DNA from: Pseudomonas endophytica
GTDB taxonomy: Bacteria > Pseudomonadota > Gammaproteobacteria > Pseudomonadales > Pseudomonadaceae
DNA length: 64,000 nt
NCBI RefSeq assembly: GCF_001411475.1
Contig: NZ_LLWH01000198.1
Location: 37,981-101,980 of the forward strand
Direction: 5' to 3'
Positions 43,060 through 51,490 of this stretch are shown here, piece after piece (position 1 is the first letter of the stretch; every line of letters begins with the position of its first letter). The notes beneath the pieces are model-generated. The model had not been told where the DNA came from. It searched no databases and was given only the letters and a program-made list of their open reading frames with translations. The position numbers were made by a program, and so were the translations under genes.

Positions 43060-43072
43060 TGACCTAGACCAA
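43060..43072. promoter_or_regulatory. second candidate operator half-match near the ABC importer promoter
   Basis: TGACCTAGACCAA has a CTAG core with partial dyad symmetry, resembling the palindrome at 42805-42818. It sits where a repressor could control the importer operon. The rest of the 332-base divergent gap shows no gene. Confidence 0.35.
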
Positions 43073-43123
43073 CTCACTGCAAAAAACTAAAAAAAACCGC
43101 GCAAAAAACATCAGGAGCTTCAG

Positions 43124-44191
43124 ATGAAACAGTTTTTTCTGGCATCACTGTTAGGCACCAGCATCGCCCTTTGCACCTCGGCCATGGCCGCCGATGTCGA
43201 TTTAAAAGCGCTCGAAACCGCCGCCAAGGCTGAGGGTGCCGTGAACAGTGTTGGCATGCCCGATGAGTGGGCCAACTGGAAAGGCACGTGGGAAGACTTG
43301 AACAAATTGTATGGCCTCAAACATGTCGACACCGACATGAGCTCGGCACAAGAAGTGGCCAAGTTTGCCGCTGAAAAAGACAACGCCAGCGCTGACATCG
43401 GTGACGTCGGTGCAGCCTTTGGCCCCATCGCCGTGGCCAAGGGCGTGACCCAACCTTACAAGCCGAGCACTTGGGAGCAGATCCCAGACTGGGCCAAGGA
43501 CAAAGACGGTCACTGGGCGCTGGCCTACACCGGCACCATCGCGTTTATCGTCAATAAAAAGCTGCTGCACGGCTCTGAAGTGCCCAGCAAATGGTCGGAC
43601 TTAAAAACCGGTAAATACAAAGTCTCGATTGGTGATGTCAGCACTGCGGCTCAAGCCTCCAACGGTGTACTGGCGGCCGCCCTTGCCAACCAAGGTGATG
43701 AGAAGAACATTCAGCCGGCCCTGCTGATGTTTGCGGATATTGCCAAGCAAGGTCGCTTGTCGCTGGCCAACCCCACCATCGCCACCATGGAAAAAGGTGA
43801 AGTTGAAGTGGGCGTGGTCTGGGATTTCAATGGCCTGAGTTACAAAGCCAAAATGGCTAACCCAGATGATTACGTGGTGCTGATCCCGTCTGATGGTTCT
43901 GTGATTTCGGGTTACACCACCATCATCAACAAATACGCCAAACACCCGAACGCGGCCAAACTGACCCGCGAATATATCTTCAGTGATGCTGGCCAAACCA
44001 ATCTGGCCCGTGGCAACGCTCGTCCGATCCGCGCCGAGCACTTGACCCTGCCTGACGACGTAAAAGCAAAACTGCTGCCGAACGAGCAGTATAAAAATGT
44101 AACGCCGATCAAAGACGCTGAAGCGTGGGAAAAAACCGCGAAGGCCCTGCCGCAAAAATGGCAAGAAGAAGTCATTATCAATATGCAATAA
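43124..44191 (+). CDS. ABC transporter periplasmic substrate-binding protein
   Basis: 355 residues; GGAG lies 9 bases before the ATG. The signal peptide is cleaved near residue 23 (AMA before AD). The fold is of the iron/polyamine/phosphonate class of binding proteins: 'AAKAEGAVNSVGMPDEWANW' at the start of lobe 1, 'WALAYTGTIAFIVNKKLL' and 'KWSDLKTGKYKVSIGD' at the hinge, and 'YIFSDAGQTNLARGNARPIR' near the end. The partner permeases, ATPase, UTRA regulator and HAD phosphatase-like gene hint at an organophosphorus substrate such as a phosphonate or phosphoester. I cannot name the ligand. Confidence 0.92.
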   Translation: MKQFFLASLLGTSIALCTSAMAADVDLKALETAAKAEGAVNSVGMPDEWANWKGTWEDLNKLYGLKHVDTDMSSAQEVAKFAAEKDNASADIGDVGAAFGPIAVAKGVTQPYKPSTWEQIPDWAKDKDGHWALAYTGTIAFIVNKKLLHGSEVPSKWSDLKTGKYKVSIGDVSTAAQASNGVLAAALANQGDEKNIQPALLMFADIAKQGRLSLANPTIATMEKGEVEVGVVWDFNGLSYKAKMANPDDYVVLIPSDGSVISGYTTIINKYAKHPNAAKLTREYIFSDAGQTNLARGNARPIRAEHLTLPDDVKAKLLPNEQYKNVTPIKDAEAWEKTAKALPQKWQEEVIINMQ

Positions 44192-44204
44192 GCCCCGCCC
44201 TCGC

Positions 44205-44270
44205 TCTGTAGGCGCTGGCGCAGGCTGTGATCTTTAAGATCAAAAGATCGCAGCCTTCGGCAGCTCCTAC
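44205..44270. repeat. REP-type palindromic element
   Basis: CTGTAGGCGCTGGCGCAGGC ... GATCGCAGCCTTCGGCAGCT, the first of a head-to-head pair after the binding-protein gene. Confidence 0.7.
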
Positions 44271-44308
44271 GAGGTTTTCCGAGTTTGAGGGTTGTAGTTT
44301 GCCGAGCC

Positions 44309-44372
44309 CTGTAGAAGCTTGCTGGCGATCTTTTGATCGTTAAAAGATCGCGAGGCAAGCTCGCGCCTACAG
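44309..44372. repeat. REP-type palindromic element, second of the pair
   Basis: CTGTAGAAGCTTGCTGGCGA ... TCGCGAGGCAAGCTCGCGCC, ending just before the promoter region of the small upstream ORF and the permease. Confidence 0.7.
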
Positions 44373-44403
44373 ATTCTGTGCTTTATCTGCGGAGTCGCAG
44401 TAC

Positions 44404-44475
44404 ATGAAACACAACGTCATTGACGTCGCCCATGACAAACCGCTGTGCCAACGCTTATTGAGGCCCGCCCCATGA
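44404..44475 (+). CDS. possible 23-residue leader ORF coupled to the permease gene
   Basis: The ATG at 44404 has CGGAG 9 bases upstream and opens a 23-codon frame (starting MKHNVIDVAHDKP) whose TGA overlaps the permease ATG at 44472 (ATGA). The spacing suggests translational coupling after the REP pair interrupts the operon. It has no recognisable motif and could be chance. Confidence 0.3.
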   Translation: MKHNVIDVAHDKPLCQRLLRPAP

Positions 44476-45308
44476 CCCGTGGTAAATGGCTGGCATTGTT
44501 GTGTCTCGCACCCTTTGCAGTGGTCTTTGTCGTGTTCCAGATCGCGCCATTGGTGTGGGTGATGATTCACAGCCTGCAATCAGAAGAAACCGGCTGGGGG
44601 CTGGATAACTTCAGTCGAATTTTCGCCTCGAAGTTTTATTTACAGGCCATTCAGCACAGCTTAGAGATCAGTTTCTGGTCCAGCCTGTTTGGCATTGTGA
44701 TTGCTGTGTTGGGGAGTTACTCACTGCACAAAGTCGACTCGAAATTGCGTAACTTTGTGAATGCGTTCGCCAACATGACCAGCAACTTCTCCGGGGTGCC
44801 GCTGGCGTTTGCTTTCATCATTTTGCTGGGCTTTAACGGCAGTATCACGATCATGCTTAAACAGGCGGGGATCATCGAGGACTTCAACCTCTACTCCAAA
44901 ACCGGCCTGATTATTTTGTACACCTACTTCCAGATCCCGCTCGGCGTGTTGCTGCTGTACCCCGCTTTTGATGCGCTACGCGAAGACTGGCGCGAATCGG
45001 CGTCGTTGTTGGGGGCCAACAGTTGGCAGTTCTGGCGCTTTATCGGCCTACCCGTGCTGACACCGGCGTTGCTGGGTACATTTGTGATTCTGCTGGCTAA
45101 CGCCTTAGGCGCCTACGCCACGGTGTATGCCCTGACCACCGGTAACTTCAACGTATTGCCGATTCGGATTGCCGCGATGGTGTCGGGGGATATTAGCCTA
45201 GATCCAAACATGGCCAGTGCGCTGGCAGTGATTTTGGTGGGGTTGATGACCTTCGTCACGCTGGTGCATCAGTGGCTGTTAAAGAGGAGCTACCATGTCG
45301 CGCGCTGA
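44472..45308 (+). CDS. ABC transporter inner-membrane permease, first subunit
   Basis: 278 residues from the ATG at 44472, chosen for GAGG 8 bases upstream; the frame extends to a GTG at 44445. There are six membrane segments, the first being 'LALLCLAPFAVVFVVFQIAPLVWVMIHSL'. The EAA loop that contacts the ATPase reads 'REDWRESASLLGANSWQFWRFIGLPVLTPALLGT', a variant of EAA---G---------I-LP. It pairs with the permease at 45295 (14-base overlap). Confidence 0.92.
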   Translation: MTRGKWLALLCLAPFAVVFVVFQIAPLVWVMIHSLQSEETGWGLDNFSRIFASKFYLQAIQHSLEISFWSSLFGIVIAVLGSYSLHKVDSKLRNFVNAFANMTSNFSGVPLAFAFIILLGFNGSITIMLKQAGIIEDFNLYSKTGLIILYTYFQIPLGVLLLYPAFDALREDWRESASLLGANSWQFWRFIGLPVLTPALLGTFVILLANALGAYATVYALTTGNFNVLPIRIAAMVSGDISLDPNMASALAVILVGLMTFVTLVHQWLLKRSYHVAR

Positions 45309-46095
45309 AAGCCCAACGGCCAGTGTTTACCACCGAACGGTGGTTTACCTGTTGTTCATTATTTTGTTATTGCCGCTGCTCGGCACGTTTGTGTACTCAA
45401 TTGCCAGCAGTTGGTCAGCCACCGTTTTACCTAGCGGCTTTACCTTCAAGTGGTACTCACAGCTGTGGAGCGACCCGCGCTTTTTGACCGCCTTTGGCCA
45501 TTCGCTGCTGATTTGCTTCGGCTCTTTGCTGCTGTCAGTCGTGCTGATTTTGCCGTTGCTGTTTGTGGTGCATTACCACTTCCCCAAGCTCGACGCGCTG
45601 ATGAACATTCTGATTCTGCTGCCGTTTGCCGTACCGCCGGTGGTGTCATCGGTGGGTCTGCTGCAACTGTACGGCTCGGGGCCGTTGGCGATGGTCGGCA
45701 CGCCGTGGATTCTGATCGGCTGCTACTTCACCGTTGCCCTGCCCTTCATGTACCGAGCCATCACCAATAACCTGCAAGCTATCCACCTGCACGATCTGAT
45801 GGACGCTGCCCAACTGCTGGGCGCAAGCACGTGGCAAGCTGCGTTTCTGGTGGTGTTACCCAATTTGCGCAAAGGGTTGCTGGTGGCGTTGTTATTGTCG
45901 TTCTCGTTCCTGTTTGGCGAGTTTGTGTTTGCCAACATATTGGTCGGCACGCGCTACGAAACGTTGCAAGTGTTCCTCAACAACATGCGTAACAGCAGCG
46001 GCCATTTCACCAGTGCGCTGGTGATCTCTTACTTCCTCTTTGTACTGGTGCTGACTTGGGTTGCCACCTTCCTGAACAAGGACAAAAGCCAATGA
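45295..46095 (+). CDS. ABC transporter inner-membrane permease, second subunit
   Basis: 266 residues; AGGAG lies just before the ATG, inside the end of the first permease gene. It has six membrane helices. The EAA loop 'HLHDLMDAAQLLGASTWQAAFLVVLPNLRKGLLVA' contacts the ATPase. Together with the first permease it forms the heterodimeric channel for the substrate delivered by the protein at 43124. Its stop overlaps the ATPase start (ATGA). Confidence 0.92.
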   Translation: MSRAESPTASVYHRTVVYLLFIILLLPLLGTFVYSIASSWSATVLPSGFTFKWYSQLWSDPRFLTAFGHSLLICFGSLLLSVVLILPLLFVVHYHFPKLDALMNILILLPFAVPPVVSSVGLLQLYGSGPLAMVGTPWILIGCYFTVALPFMYRAITNNLQAIHLHDLMDAAQLLGASTWQAAFLVVLPNLRKGLLVALLLSFSFLFGEFVFANILVGTRYETLQVFLNNMRNSSGHFTSALVISYFLFVLVLTWVATFLNKDKSQ

Positions 46096-47081
46096 GTTTT
46101 GTCAGCATCGAACACCTGCAAAAAACCTATTCCGGCACGCCGGTGTTCAGCGATATCAACTTCACTATCAGCAAAGGCGAGTTCGTGACCCTGCTCGGCC
46201 CGTCGGGTTGCGGCAAGTCAACGCTGCTGCGTTGCATCGCCGGGCTAACCCCGGTCGATGAAGGCAAAATCCTCCTCGACGGCCAAGACATCGTGCCGTT
46301 AAACCCGCAAAAGCGCGGGATTGGCATGGTGTTTCAAAGCTACGCGCTGTTCCCCAATATGACCGTTGAACAAAACGTGGCTTTTGGCTTGCGCATGCAA
46401 AAGGTCAACGCCAATGACAGCCAGAAACGTGTGAGCGAAGTGCTACAACTGGTAGAGCTCAATGACTTTGCCAAGCGCTACCCGCATCAACTGTCGGGCG
46501 GTCAGTGCCAGCGTGTGGCGTTGGCTCGCTCGCTGGTCACACGCCCACGTCTGTTGTTGCTGGATGAACCACTGTCTGCACTGGACGCGCGAATCCGCAA
46601 ACATTTGCGTGAACAGATTCGTCAGATTCAGCGTGAACTGGGGCTGACGACGATTTTTGTCACTCACGATCAGGAGGAAGCGCTGACCATGAGCGACCGC
46701 ATCTTCCTGATGAACCAAGGCAAAATCGTACAAAGCGGCAATGCTGAGAGCCTCTACGCCGCGCCAGTGGATGTGTTCGCCGCCAGTTTTATCGGCAACT
46801 ACAACGTGCTAGACGCCGAGGCGGCCAGCCGGTTGCTGCAGCGCCCAGTGGCCAGCCGCATCGCAATTCGCCCAGAAACCTTGGGTTTGAGCCTGCAGGG
46901 CGAGCCCGACACGTTGATCCGCAATCACAGCCTGCTGGGCAATGTGATCCGCTACCGGGTTGAGGTGCGCGGCGTTGAGCTGATCGTAGACGTGCTCAAT
47001 CGCTCAGCCGCCGATTTGTACCCTGACGGCCAGCGCGTGGCGTTGTCCATCGATTCCAGCGCCTTATGTGAGGTAGCCTGA
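46092..47081 (+). CDS. ABC transporter ATP-binding protein of the importer
   Basis: 329 residues from the ATG at 46092, which overlaps the permease stop by 4 bases. Walker A 'GPSGCGKST' (about 38), Q-loop 'VFQSYALFPNMTVEQNV', signature 'LSGGQCQRVALARSL' and Walker B 'LLLLDEPLSALDARIR' with the H-loop 'VTHDQEEAL' are all intact. The C-terminal 95 residues form a TOBE-type regulatory domain ('RIAIRPETLGL'). The layout is that of the PotA/FbpC/PhnT group of importers. It energises uptake through the permease pair. Confidence 0.94.
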   Translation: MSFVSIEHLQKTYSGTPVFSDINFTISKGEFVTLLGPSGCGKSTLLRCIAGLTPVDEGKILLDGQDIVPLNPQKRGIGMVFQSYALFPNMTVEQNVAFGLRMQKVNANDSQKRVSEVLQLVELNDFAKRYPHQLSGGQCQRVALARSLVTRPRLLLLDEPLSALDARIRKHLREQIRQIQRELGLTTIFVTHDQEEALTMSDRIFLMNQGKIVQSGNAESLYAAPVDVFAASFIGNYNVLDAEAASRLLQRPVASRIAIRPETLGLSLQGEPDTLIRNHSLLGNVIRYRVEVRGVELIVDVLNRSAADLYPDGQRVALSIDSSALCEVA

Positions 47082-47115
47082 TGCTTTTGAGCACAATGAG
47101 TAGGGAGTTGCACTG

Positions 47116-47769
47116 ATGGCCCTGGCAATTTTTGACTTGGATGAAACGTTGATTCACGGCGACTGCGCAACCCTGTGGAGCGAGCAAATGGGCCGCTTGG
47201 GTTGGGTCGACCCGCAAGCGTTTATGACGCGTAATAACGAGCTGATGGACGCTTATAGCCAAGGCAAACTAAAAATGGAGGAGTACATGGCCTTCAGCCT
47301 GGAGCCCTTGATCGGCCGCACCCCGCAAGAGATCGAACATTTGGTTGGGCCGTGGGTTGAAGACTTTATCGAACCGATTATTTTCAGTGAGGCGACTAAA
47401 ACTGTTGCCGCCCACCGTCAGGCCGGGGACCGCATTTTGATTATCTCGGCTTCGGGCACGCACTTGGTTAACCCCATTGCCGAGCGTCTGGGCATTGATG
47501 AAGTGTTAGGCATTGAGCTAGCCGTTGAACATGGCGTGTATAACGGCAAAACCGTTGGCACCCTGACCTACCGCGAAGGCAAGATCACTCGGCTGCTGGA
47601 GTGGCTTGACGAGCAAGAAGACAACCTTGAGGGCGCGAGCTTTTATTCCGACTCTCGCAACGATTTGCCGTTGCTGCTTAAAGTGGATCATCCGCACGTG
47701 GTTAACCCGGACCCAGTCTTGCGTGAACACGCGGAAAAGGCCGGGTGGCCGATCCATCATTGGAAATAA
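47116..47769 (+). CDS. HAD-superfamily subfamily IB hydrolase (phosphoserine-phosphatase-like)
   Basis: 217 residues; AGGGAG upstream of the ATG. Motif I 'IFDLDETLIHGD' has the nucleophile Asp and acid Asp. Motif II is the Ser in 'LIISASGTH', and motif IV is 'YSDSRNDLPLL'. The 'LWSEQMGRLGW' cap start matches the HAD-IB 'hyp1' group near phosphoserine phosphatase. The substrate is unknown. It follows the ABC ATPase by 34 bases and so is probably in the importer operon, where it could dephosphorylate the imported compound. Confidence 0.88.
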   Translation: MALAIFDLDETLIHGDCATLWSEQMGRLGWVDPQAFMTRNNELMDAYSQGKLKMEEYMAFSLEPLIGRTPQEIEHLVGPWVEDFIEPIIFSEATKTVAAHRQAGDRILIISASGTHLVNPIAERLGIDEVLGIELAVEHGVYNGKTVGTLTYREGKITRLLEWLDEQEDNLEGASFYSDSRNDLPLLLKVDHPHVVNPDPVLREHAEKAGWPIHHWK

Positions 47770-47770
47770 G

Positions 47771-47834
47771 CGGATCGTGGACTTGCTCGCGGTCTTTTAA
47801 ACGTTAAAAGATCGCGAGCAAGCTCGCGCCTACG
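47771..47834. repeat. REP-type palindromic element
   Basis: ACTTGCTCGCGGTCTTTTAA / TTAAAAGATCGCGAGCAAGC hairpin, between the convergent HAD and quinone oxidoreductase genes. Confidence 0.7.
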
Positions 47835-47851
47835 GGCTGTGTGCGTCTGGT

Positions 47852-48814
47852 TTAAACCAGGGTTGGGTCGATCACCAACACCAATTTGCCTGACACCTGA
47901 TTGCTGGCCAACTCGGCAAACGCCGCTTGCGCTTCTGCAATCGGAAAGGTTTTGGCTAGTTGCGGGCTTAAACGACGCTCGGTAAACAGCGGCCATACCT
48001 GCTGGCCCAAATCACTGAGCAAGTCGGCTTTGAATTGATCGCTACGGCTGCGCAAGGTCGAACCCAGCAACTGGATACGCTTGCCCAGCACCAAGGCCAT
48101 ATCCAGCTCGGCCTTGCGCCCGCCCATCAAACCAATCAATACCCAACGCCCATCCAGTGCCAGCAATTTGAGGTTGGACTCAACATAGTTGGCGCCGACC
48201 GGGTCCAGGACGACATCAAACGGGCCTAGCGCTTTGAGACTTTCCAGGCCTTCAGTGCGCACTGCCCCACCTTGGGCACCAAGCGCTTGGCAGTAGGCCA
48301 AACGCTCAGCCGAGCCGACGGTCACCCAGCACGGGCTGCCAAACGCCTTACACAGCTGAATAGCGGCTGAACCCACACCACTTGCCCCGGCATGCAGCAA
48401 CACTTTTTCACCCGGCTTGAGCGCGGCCAGTTGAAACAAATTCAACCAAGCGGTGCTGTAGACCTCGGGCAAAGCTGCCGCCTCGATCAGCGACAAGCCT
48501 TCGGGGATCGGCAAGGCATGACGGGCGTCGACCACCACTTCTTCAGCCATGCCACCGCCCGACAACAGCGCACACACACGGTCACCGATCTGCCACGACG
48601 AACCTGGGCCGACTTCGCTAACGACGCCCGAGCATTCCAACCCCAACATCTGGCTGGCCCCAGGCGGTGGCGGATACAAGCCCATGCTTTGTAAAAGATC
48701 AGCTCGGTTAAGGCCCGCAGCCGCGACACGAATTCGGATTTGTCCTACATCACAACGTGGGCTTGGTTCTTCAACCCACGTCACTTGTCCCTCAACGCCT
48801 TGCAATGCTTTCAC
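47852..48814 (-). CDS. NAD(P)H:quinone oxidoreductase, zinc-free MDR family
   Basis: 320 residues. It belongs to the medium-chain dehydrogenase/reductase superfamily, quinone oxidoreductase branch, which transfers hydride from NADPH to quinones or enals. The GroES-like N-terminus has 'LNRADLLQSMGLYPPPPGASQMLGLECSGVVSEVG'. The Rossmann fold has 'VLLHAGASGVGSAAIQLCKA' (about 140-160). The catalytic-zinc Cys/His set is absent, as expected for QOR. It is divergent from prc, with which it shares a promoter gap of about 110-140 bases. Confidence 0.92.
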   Translation of the reverse strand: MKALQGVEGQVTWVEEPSPRCDVGQIRIRVAAAGLNRADLLQSMGLYPPPPGASQMLGLECSGVVSEVGPGSSWQIGDRVCALLSGGGMAEEVVVDARHALPIPEGLSLIEAAALPEVYSTAWLNLFQLAALKPGEKVLLHAGASGVGSAAIQLCKAFGSPCWVTVGSAERLAYCQALGAQGGAVRTEGLESLKALGPFDVVLDPVGANYVESNLKLLALDGRWVLIGLMGGRKAELDMALVLGKRIQLLGSTLRSRSDQFKADLLSDLGQQVWPLFTERRLSPQLAKTFPIAEAQAAFAELASNQVSGKLVLVIDPTLV

Positions 48815-48952
48815 AGTGCCTCCATAGTGAGTCCGGACTGAGCCCGGCGCTGCTGCACCGGGCTTCTTGCATTATGCGACCGGTTCTTACGGAACCGGCG
48901 ACTTCAAAGACGGCCTAATATGCGTTATCAATTGCCCCCGCGTCGACTCAGC

Positions 48953-51034
48953 ATGAAGCATTTATTCCCTAGCACCGCACTTGCACTCTTTATTGGCTTA
49001 AGCGTTTTGCCGTTTTCAGCCAACACATTCGCCGCTAACAGTTGGGATAACCTTCAGCCCGATCGTGATGAGGTCATTGCCAGTCTTAACGTCGTTGAGC
49101 TGCTCAAACGCCATCATTACAGCAAGCCGCCACTGGATGACGCTCGTTCCGAGATCATCTATGACAGCTATCTGAAGCTGCTAGACCCTTCGCGCAGTTA
49201 CTTTCTGGCCAGTGATATCGACCAGTTCGACAAGTGGAAATTTAAGTTTGATGATTTCCTCAAGAGCGGCGATCTCGATCCCGGCTTCACCATTTACAAA
49301 CGCTACTTAGATCGCGTCAAGTCGCGCCTAGACTTCGCCCTTGGCGAATTGAACAAGGGCGTTGATTCGTTCGACTTCAACACCAAGGAGAGCTTGCAGA
49401 TAGATCGCAAAGACGCTCCGTGGCTCAAGACCGAAGCTGAACTCAATGATCTGTGGCGCAAACGCCTAAAAGACGAAGTTCTGCGTTTGAAAATCGCCGG
49501 CAAAGAGCCTGCAAAAATTCAGGAACTGCTGACCAAGCGCTACAAGAATCAATTGAGCCGCCTTGATCAGACCCGCAGCGAAGACATCTTCCAGGCGTAT
49601 ATCAATACCTTCGCCATGTCTTACGATCCGCACACTAACTATCTGTCACCCGATAATGCGGAAAACTTCGACATCAACATGAGCCTGTCGCTTGAAGGCA
49701 TCGGTGCTGTGTTGCAGAGCGATAACGATCAAGTGAAGATCGTACGCCTCGTGCCCGCAGGCCCCGCCGACAAAACCAAGCAGGTTGCTCCGGCTGACAA
49801 GATCATCGGCGTTGCCCAAGGCGACAAAGAGATGGTCGACGTCATCGGCTGGCGCTTGGACGAAGTGGTCAAGCTGATTCGTGGCCCTAAAGGCTCTGTC
49901 GTACGCCTGGAAGTGATTCCGGCAAGCAACGCGCCTAACGATCAAACTAGCAAAATTGTGTCCATCACCCGTGAAGCGGTGAAGCTTGAAGAACAGGCGG
50001 CGAAAAAGTCGATCCTCAACCTCAAGCAAGACGGCAAGGACTACAAACTGGGTGTGATTGAGATCCCGGCGTTCTACTTGGACTTCAAGGCCTACCGCGC
50101 TGGTGACCCGAACTACAAGAGCACGACTCGCGACGTTAAAAAACTGCTGACCGAGTTGCAAAACGAAAAAGTCGATGGCGTGATTATCGACCTGCGCAAC
50201 AACGGCGGCGGTTCCTTGCAGGAAGCCACCGAGCTGACCAGTCTGTTTATCGACAAGGGCCCAACGGTTCTGGTGCGTAACGCTGACGGTAAAGTCGATG
50301 TGCTGGAAGACGAAAACCCAGGGGCATTCTATAAAGGCCCAATGGCGTTGCTGGTCAACCGCTTGTCAGCGTCGGCATCTGAGATTTTTGCCGGAGCCAT
50401 GCAGGACTACCACCGCGCTTTGATTATCGGCGGCCAGACCTTCGGCAAGGGGACGGTGCAAACCATTCAGCCGCTAAACCATGGCGAGCTGAAACTGACA
50501 CTGGCCAAGTTCTACCGGGTGTCCGGTCAGAGCACCCAGCATCAGGGCGTGCTGCCTGACATCGCTTTCCCGTCGATTATCGACACCAAGGAAATCGGTG
50601 AAAGCGCGCTGCCAGAAGCGCTGAAGTGGGACACCATCCGCCCTGCGATCAAGCCTGCGGCTGACCCGTTCAAGCCCTTCTTGCCTCAACTTAAAGCAGA
50701 TCACGATGCCCGCGTGGCAAAAGATGCCGAGTTCATCTTTATTCGCGACAAACTGGCCTTGGCCGACAAGTTGATGGCCGAGAAGACCGTTAGCCTGAAC
50801 GAGGCTGACCGTCGTGCTCAACACGCGGACATTGATGCCAAACAGTTGACCATGGAAAACGCCCGCCGCAAGGCCAAAGGCGAAGCTCCGCTCAAAGAAA
50901 TGAAAAAAGAAGACGAGGATGCACTGCCGGTTGAGCCGGAAAAGACCAAGCCAGAAGACGACGCCTACCTGAGTGAAACCGGGCGTGTACTGCTGGACTA
51001 CCTCAAGCTCAACCCACAGGCCAGCAAGAAGTAA
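48953..51034 (+). CDS. prc: periplasmic tail-specific protease Prc
   Basis: 693 residues from the ATG at 48953, which puts the signal peptide at the very N-terminus (cleavage near TFA before A). The frame opens 11 codons earlier at 48920. Prc degrades periplasmic proteins from non-polar C-termini; its targets include penicillin-binding protein precursors and, in Pseudomonas, anti-sigma factors of the envelope-stress response. The N-terminal helical domain is followed by a PDZ domain (about 230-325, 'LSLEGIGAVLQSDNDQVKIV'). The S41 core has catalytic Ser in 'SASASEIFAGAMQ' and Lys in 'GGQTFGKGTVQ' (about 480-515). The C-terminal charged helical region completes the family. Confidence 0.95.
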   Translation: MKHLFPSTALALFIGLSVLPFSANTFAANSWDNLQPDRDEVIASLNVVELLKRHHYSKPPLDDARSEIIYDSYLKLLDPSRSYFLASDIDQFDKWKFKFDDFLKSGDLDPGFTIYKRYLDRVKSRLDFALGELNKGVDSFDFNTKESLQIDRKDAPWLKTEAELNDLWRKRLKDEVLRLKIAGKEPAKIQELLTKRYKNQLSRLDQTRSEDIFQAYINTFAMSYDPHTNYLSPDNAENFDINMSLSLEGIGAVLQSDNDQVKIVRLVPAGPADKTKQVAPADKIIGVAQGDKEMVDVIGWRLDEVVKLIRGPKGSVVRLEVIPASNAPNDQTSKIVSITREAVKLEEQAAKKSILNLKQDGKDYKLGVIEIPAFYLDFKAYRAGDPNYKSTTRDVKKLLTELQNEKVDGVIIDLRNNGGGSLQEATELTSLFIDKGPTVLVRNADGKVDVLEDENPGAFYKGPMALLVNRLSASASEIFAGAMQDYHRALIIGGQTFGKGTVQTIQPLNHGELKLTLAKFYRVSGQSTQHQGVLPDIAFPSIIDTKEIGESALPEALKWDTIRPAIKPAADPFKPFLPQLKADHDARVAKDAEFIFIRDKLALADKLMAEKTVSLNEADRRAQHADIDAKQLTMENARRKAKGEAPLKEMKKEDEDALPVEPEKTKPEDDAYLSETGRVLLDYLKLNPQASKK

Positions 51035-51041
51035 AGCCGTA

Positions 51042-51071
51042 CTGTATAAGCGAGTTAGCTCGCTTATACAG
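51042..51071 (+). terminator. terminator hairpin after prc
   Basis: CTGTATAAGCGAG and CTCGCTTATACAG form a perfect 13-bp stem with a 4-base loop, 7 bases after the prc stop. Confidence 0.8.
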
Positions 51072-51082
51072 ATCTGGTTATA

Positions 51083-51120
51083 AAAAGGGCGGGCCGCATA
51101 AAGCGACTCGCCTTTTTTGT
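51083..51120. terminator. second, possibly bidirectional terminator between convergent genes
   Basis: AAAAAGGGCG ... CGCCTTTTTT pairs with one bulge and has A- and T-tracts on its two sides, directly before the stop of the leftward gene at 51122. Confidence 0.6.
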
Positions 51121-51121
51121 T

Positions 51122-51490
51122 TTACGCTTCTTCGTGTTCGTAGCTATGTTCGAACACACGAACCACTTCTGAAGCATGCCATGAGGCCGCCGCAACGCCA
51201 TCTGGCGGCCCGGAGAAACGCCCAAGACGTTCCACACACTCAAAAAAGCCGGTACGTGGTAGCCGGCTCGCACCTTGGCTGATGACCAACGAACTGCGCA
51301 ATGGCTGCTGCGCTTTAACGTCCATCGCCGCCAGATGCTCAAGCGCACTGGTTAGGGTCAGCATTGCCGGGCTGGGCAGTTGTAAGCGCTCTAGTAGTGC
51401 ACGGTAGGTGACCAAGTGCCGCTGTCGACGCGCTTGATCAAGCTCAGCCAGTAACCCATCCCAGTGTTGACGACTGATACGTACGTTCAT
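51122..51490 (-). CDS. protein of unknown function, partner of the upstream XRE-type gene
   Basis: 122 residues from the ATG at 51490, which overlaps the stop of the XRE gene (ATGA). The N-terminal two thirds are helical ('ISRQHWDGLLAELDQARRQR', 'YRALLERLQLPSPAMLTLTS', 'LEHLAAMDVKAQ'). The C-terminal part has a 'SRLPRTGFFECVERLGRF' segment and ends acidic. I do not recognise a toxin fold. Coupling to an antitoxin-like regulator suggests a two-gene functional unit, and the family appears conserved near prc in pseudomonads as far as I remember. Confidence 0.7.
   Translation of the reverse strand: MNVRISRQHWDGLLAELDQARRQRHLVTYRALLERLQLPSPAMLTLTSALEHLAAMDVKAQQPLRSSLVISQGASRLPRTGFFECVERLGRFSGPPDGVAAASWHASEVVRVFEHSYEHEEA

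Noticed and set aside
43601..44188. 195-codon frame opposite the ABC binding protein
   Set aside because: Lies entirely antisense to a well-supported gene, with low-complexity composition and no ribosome site.
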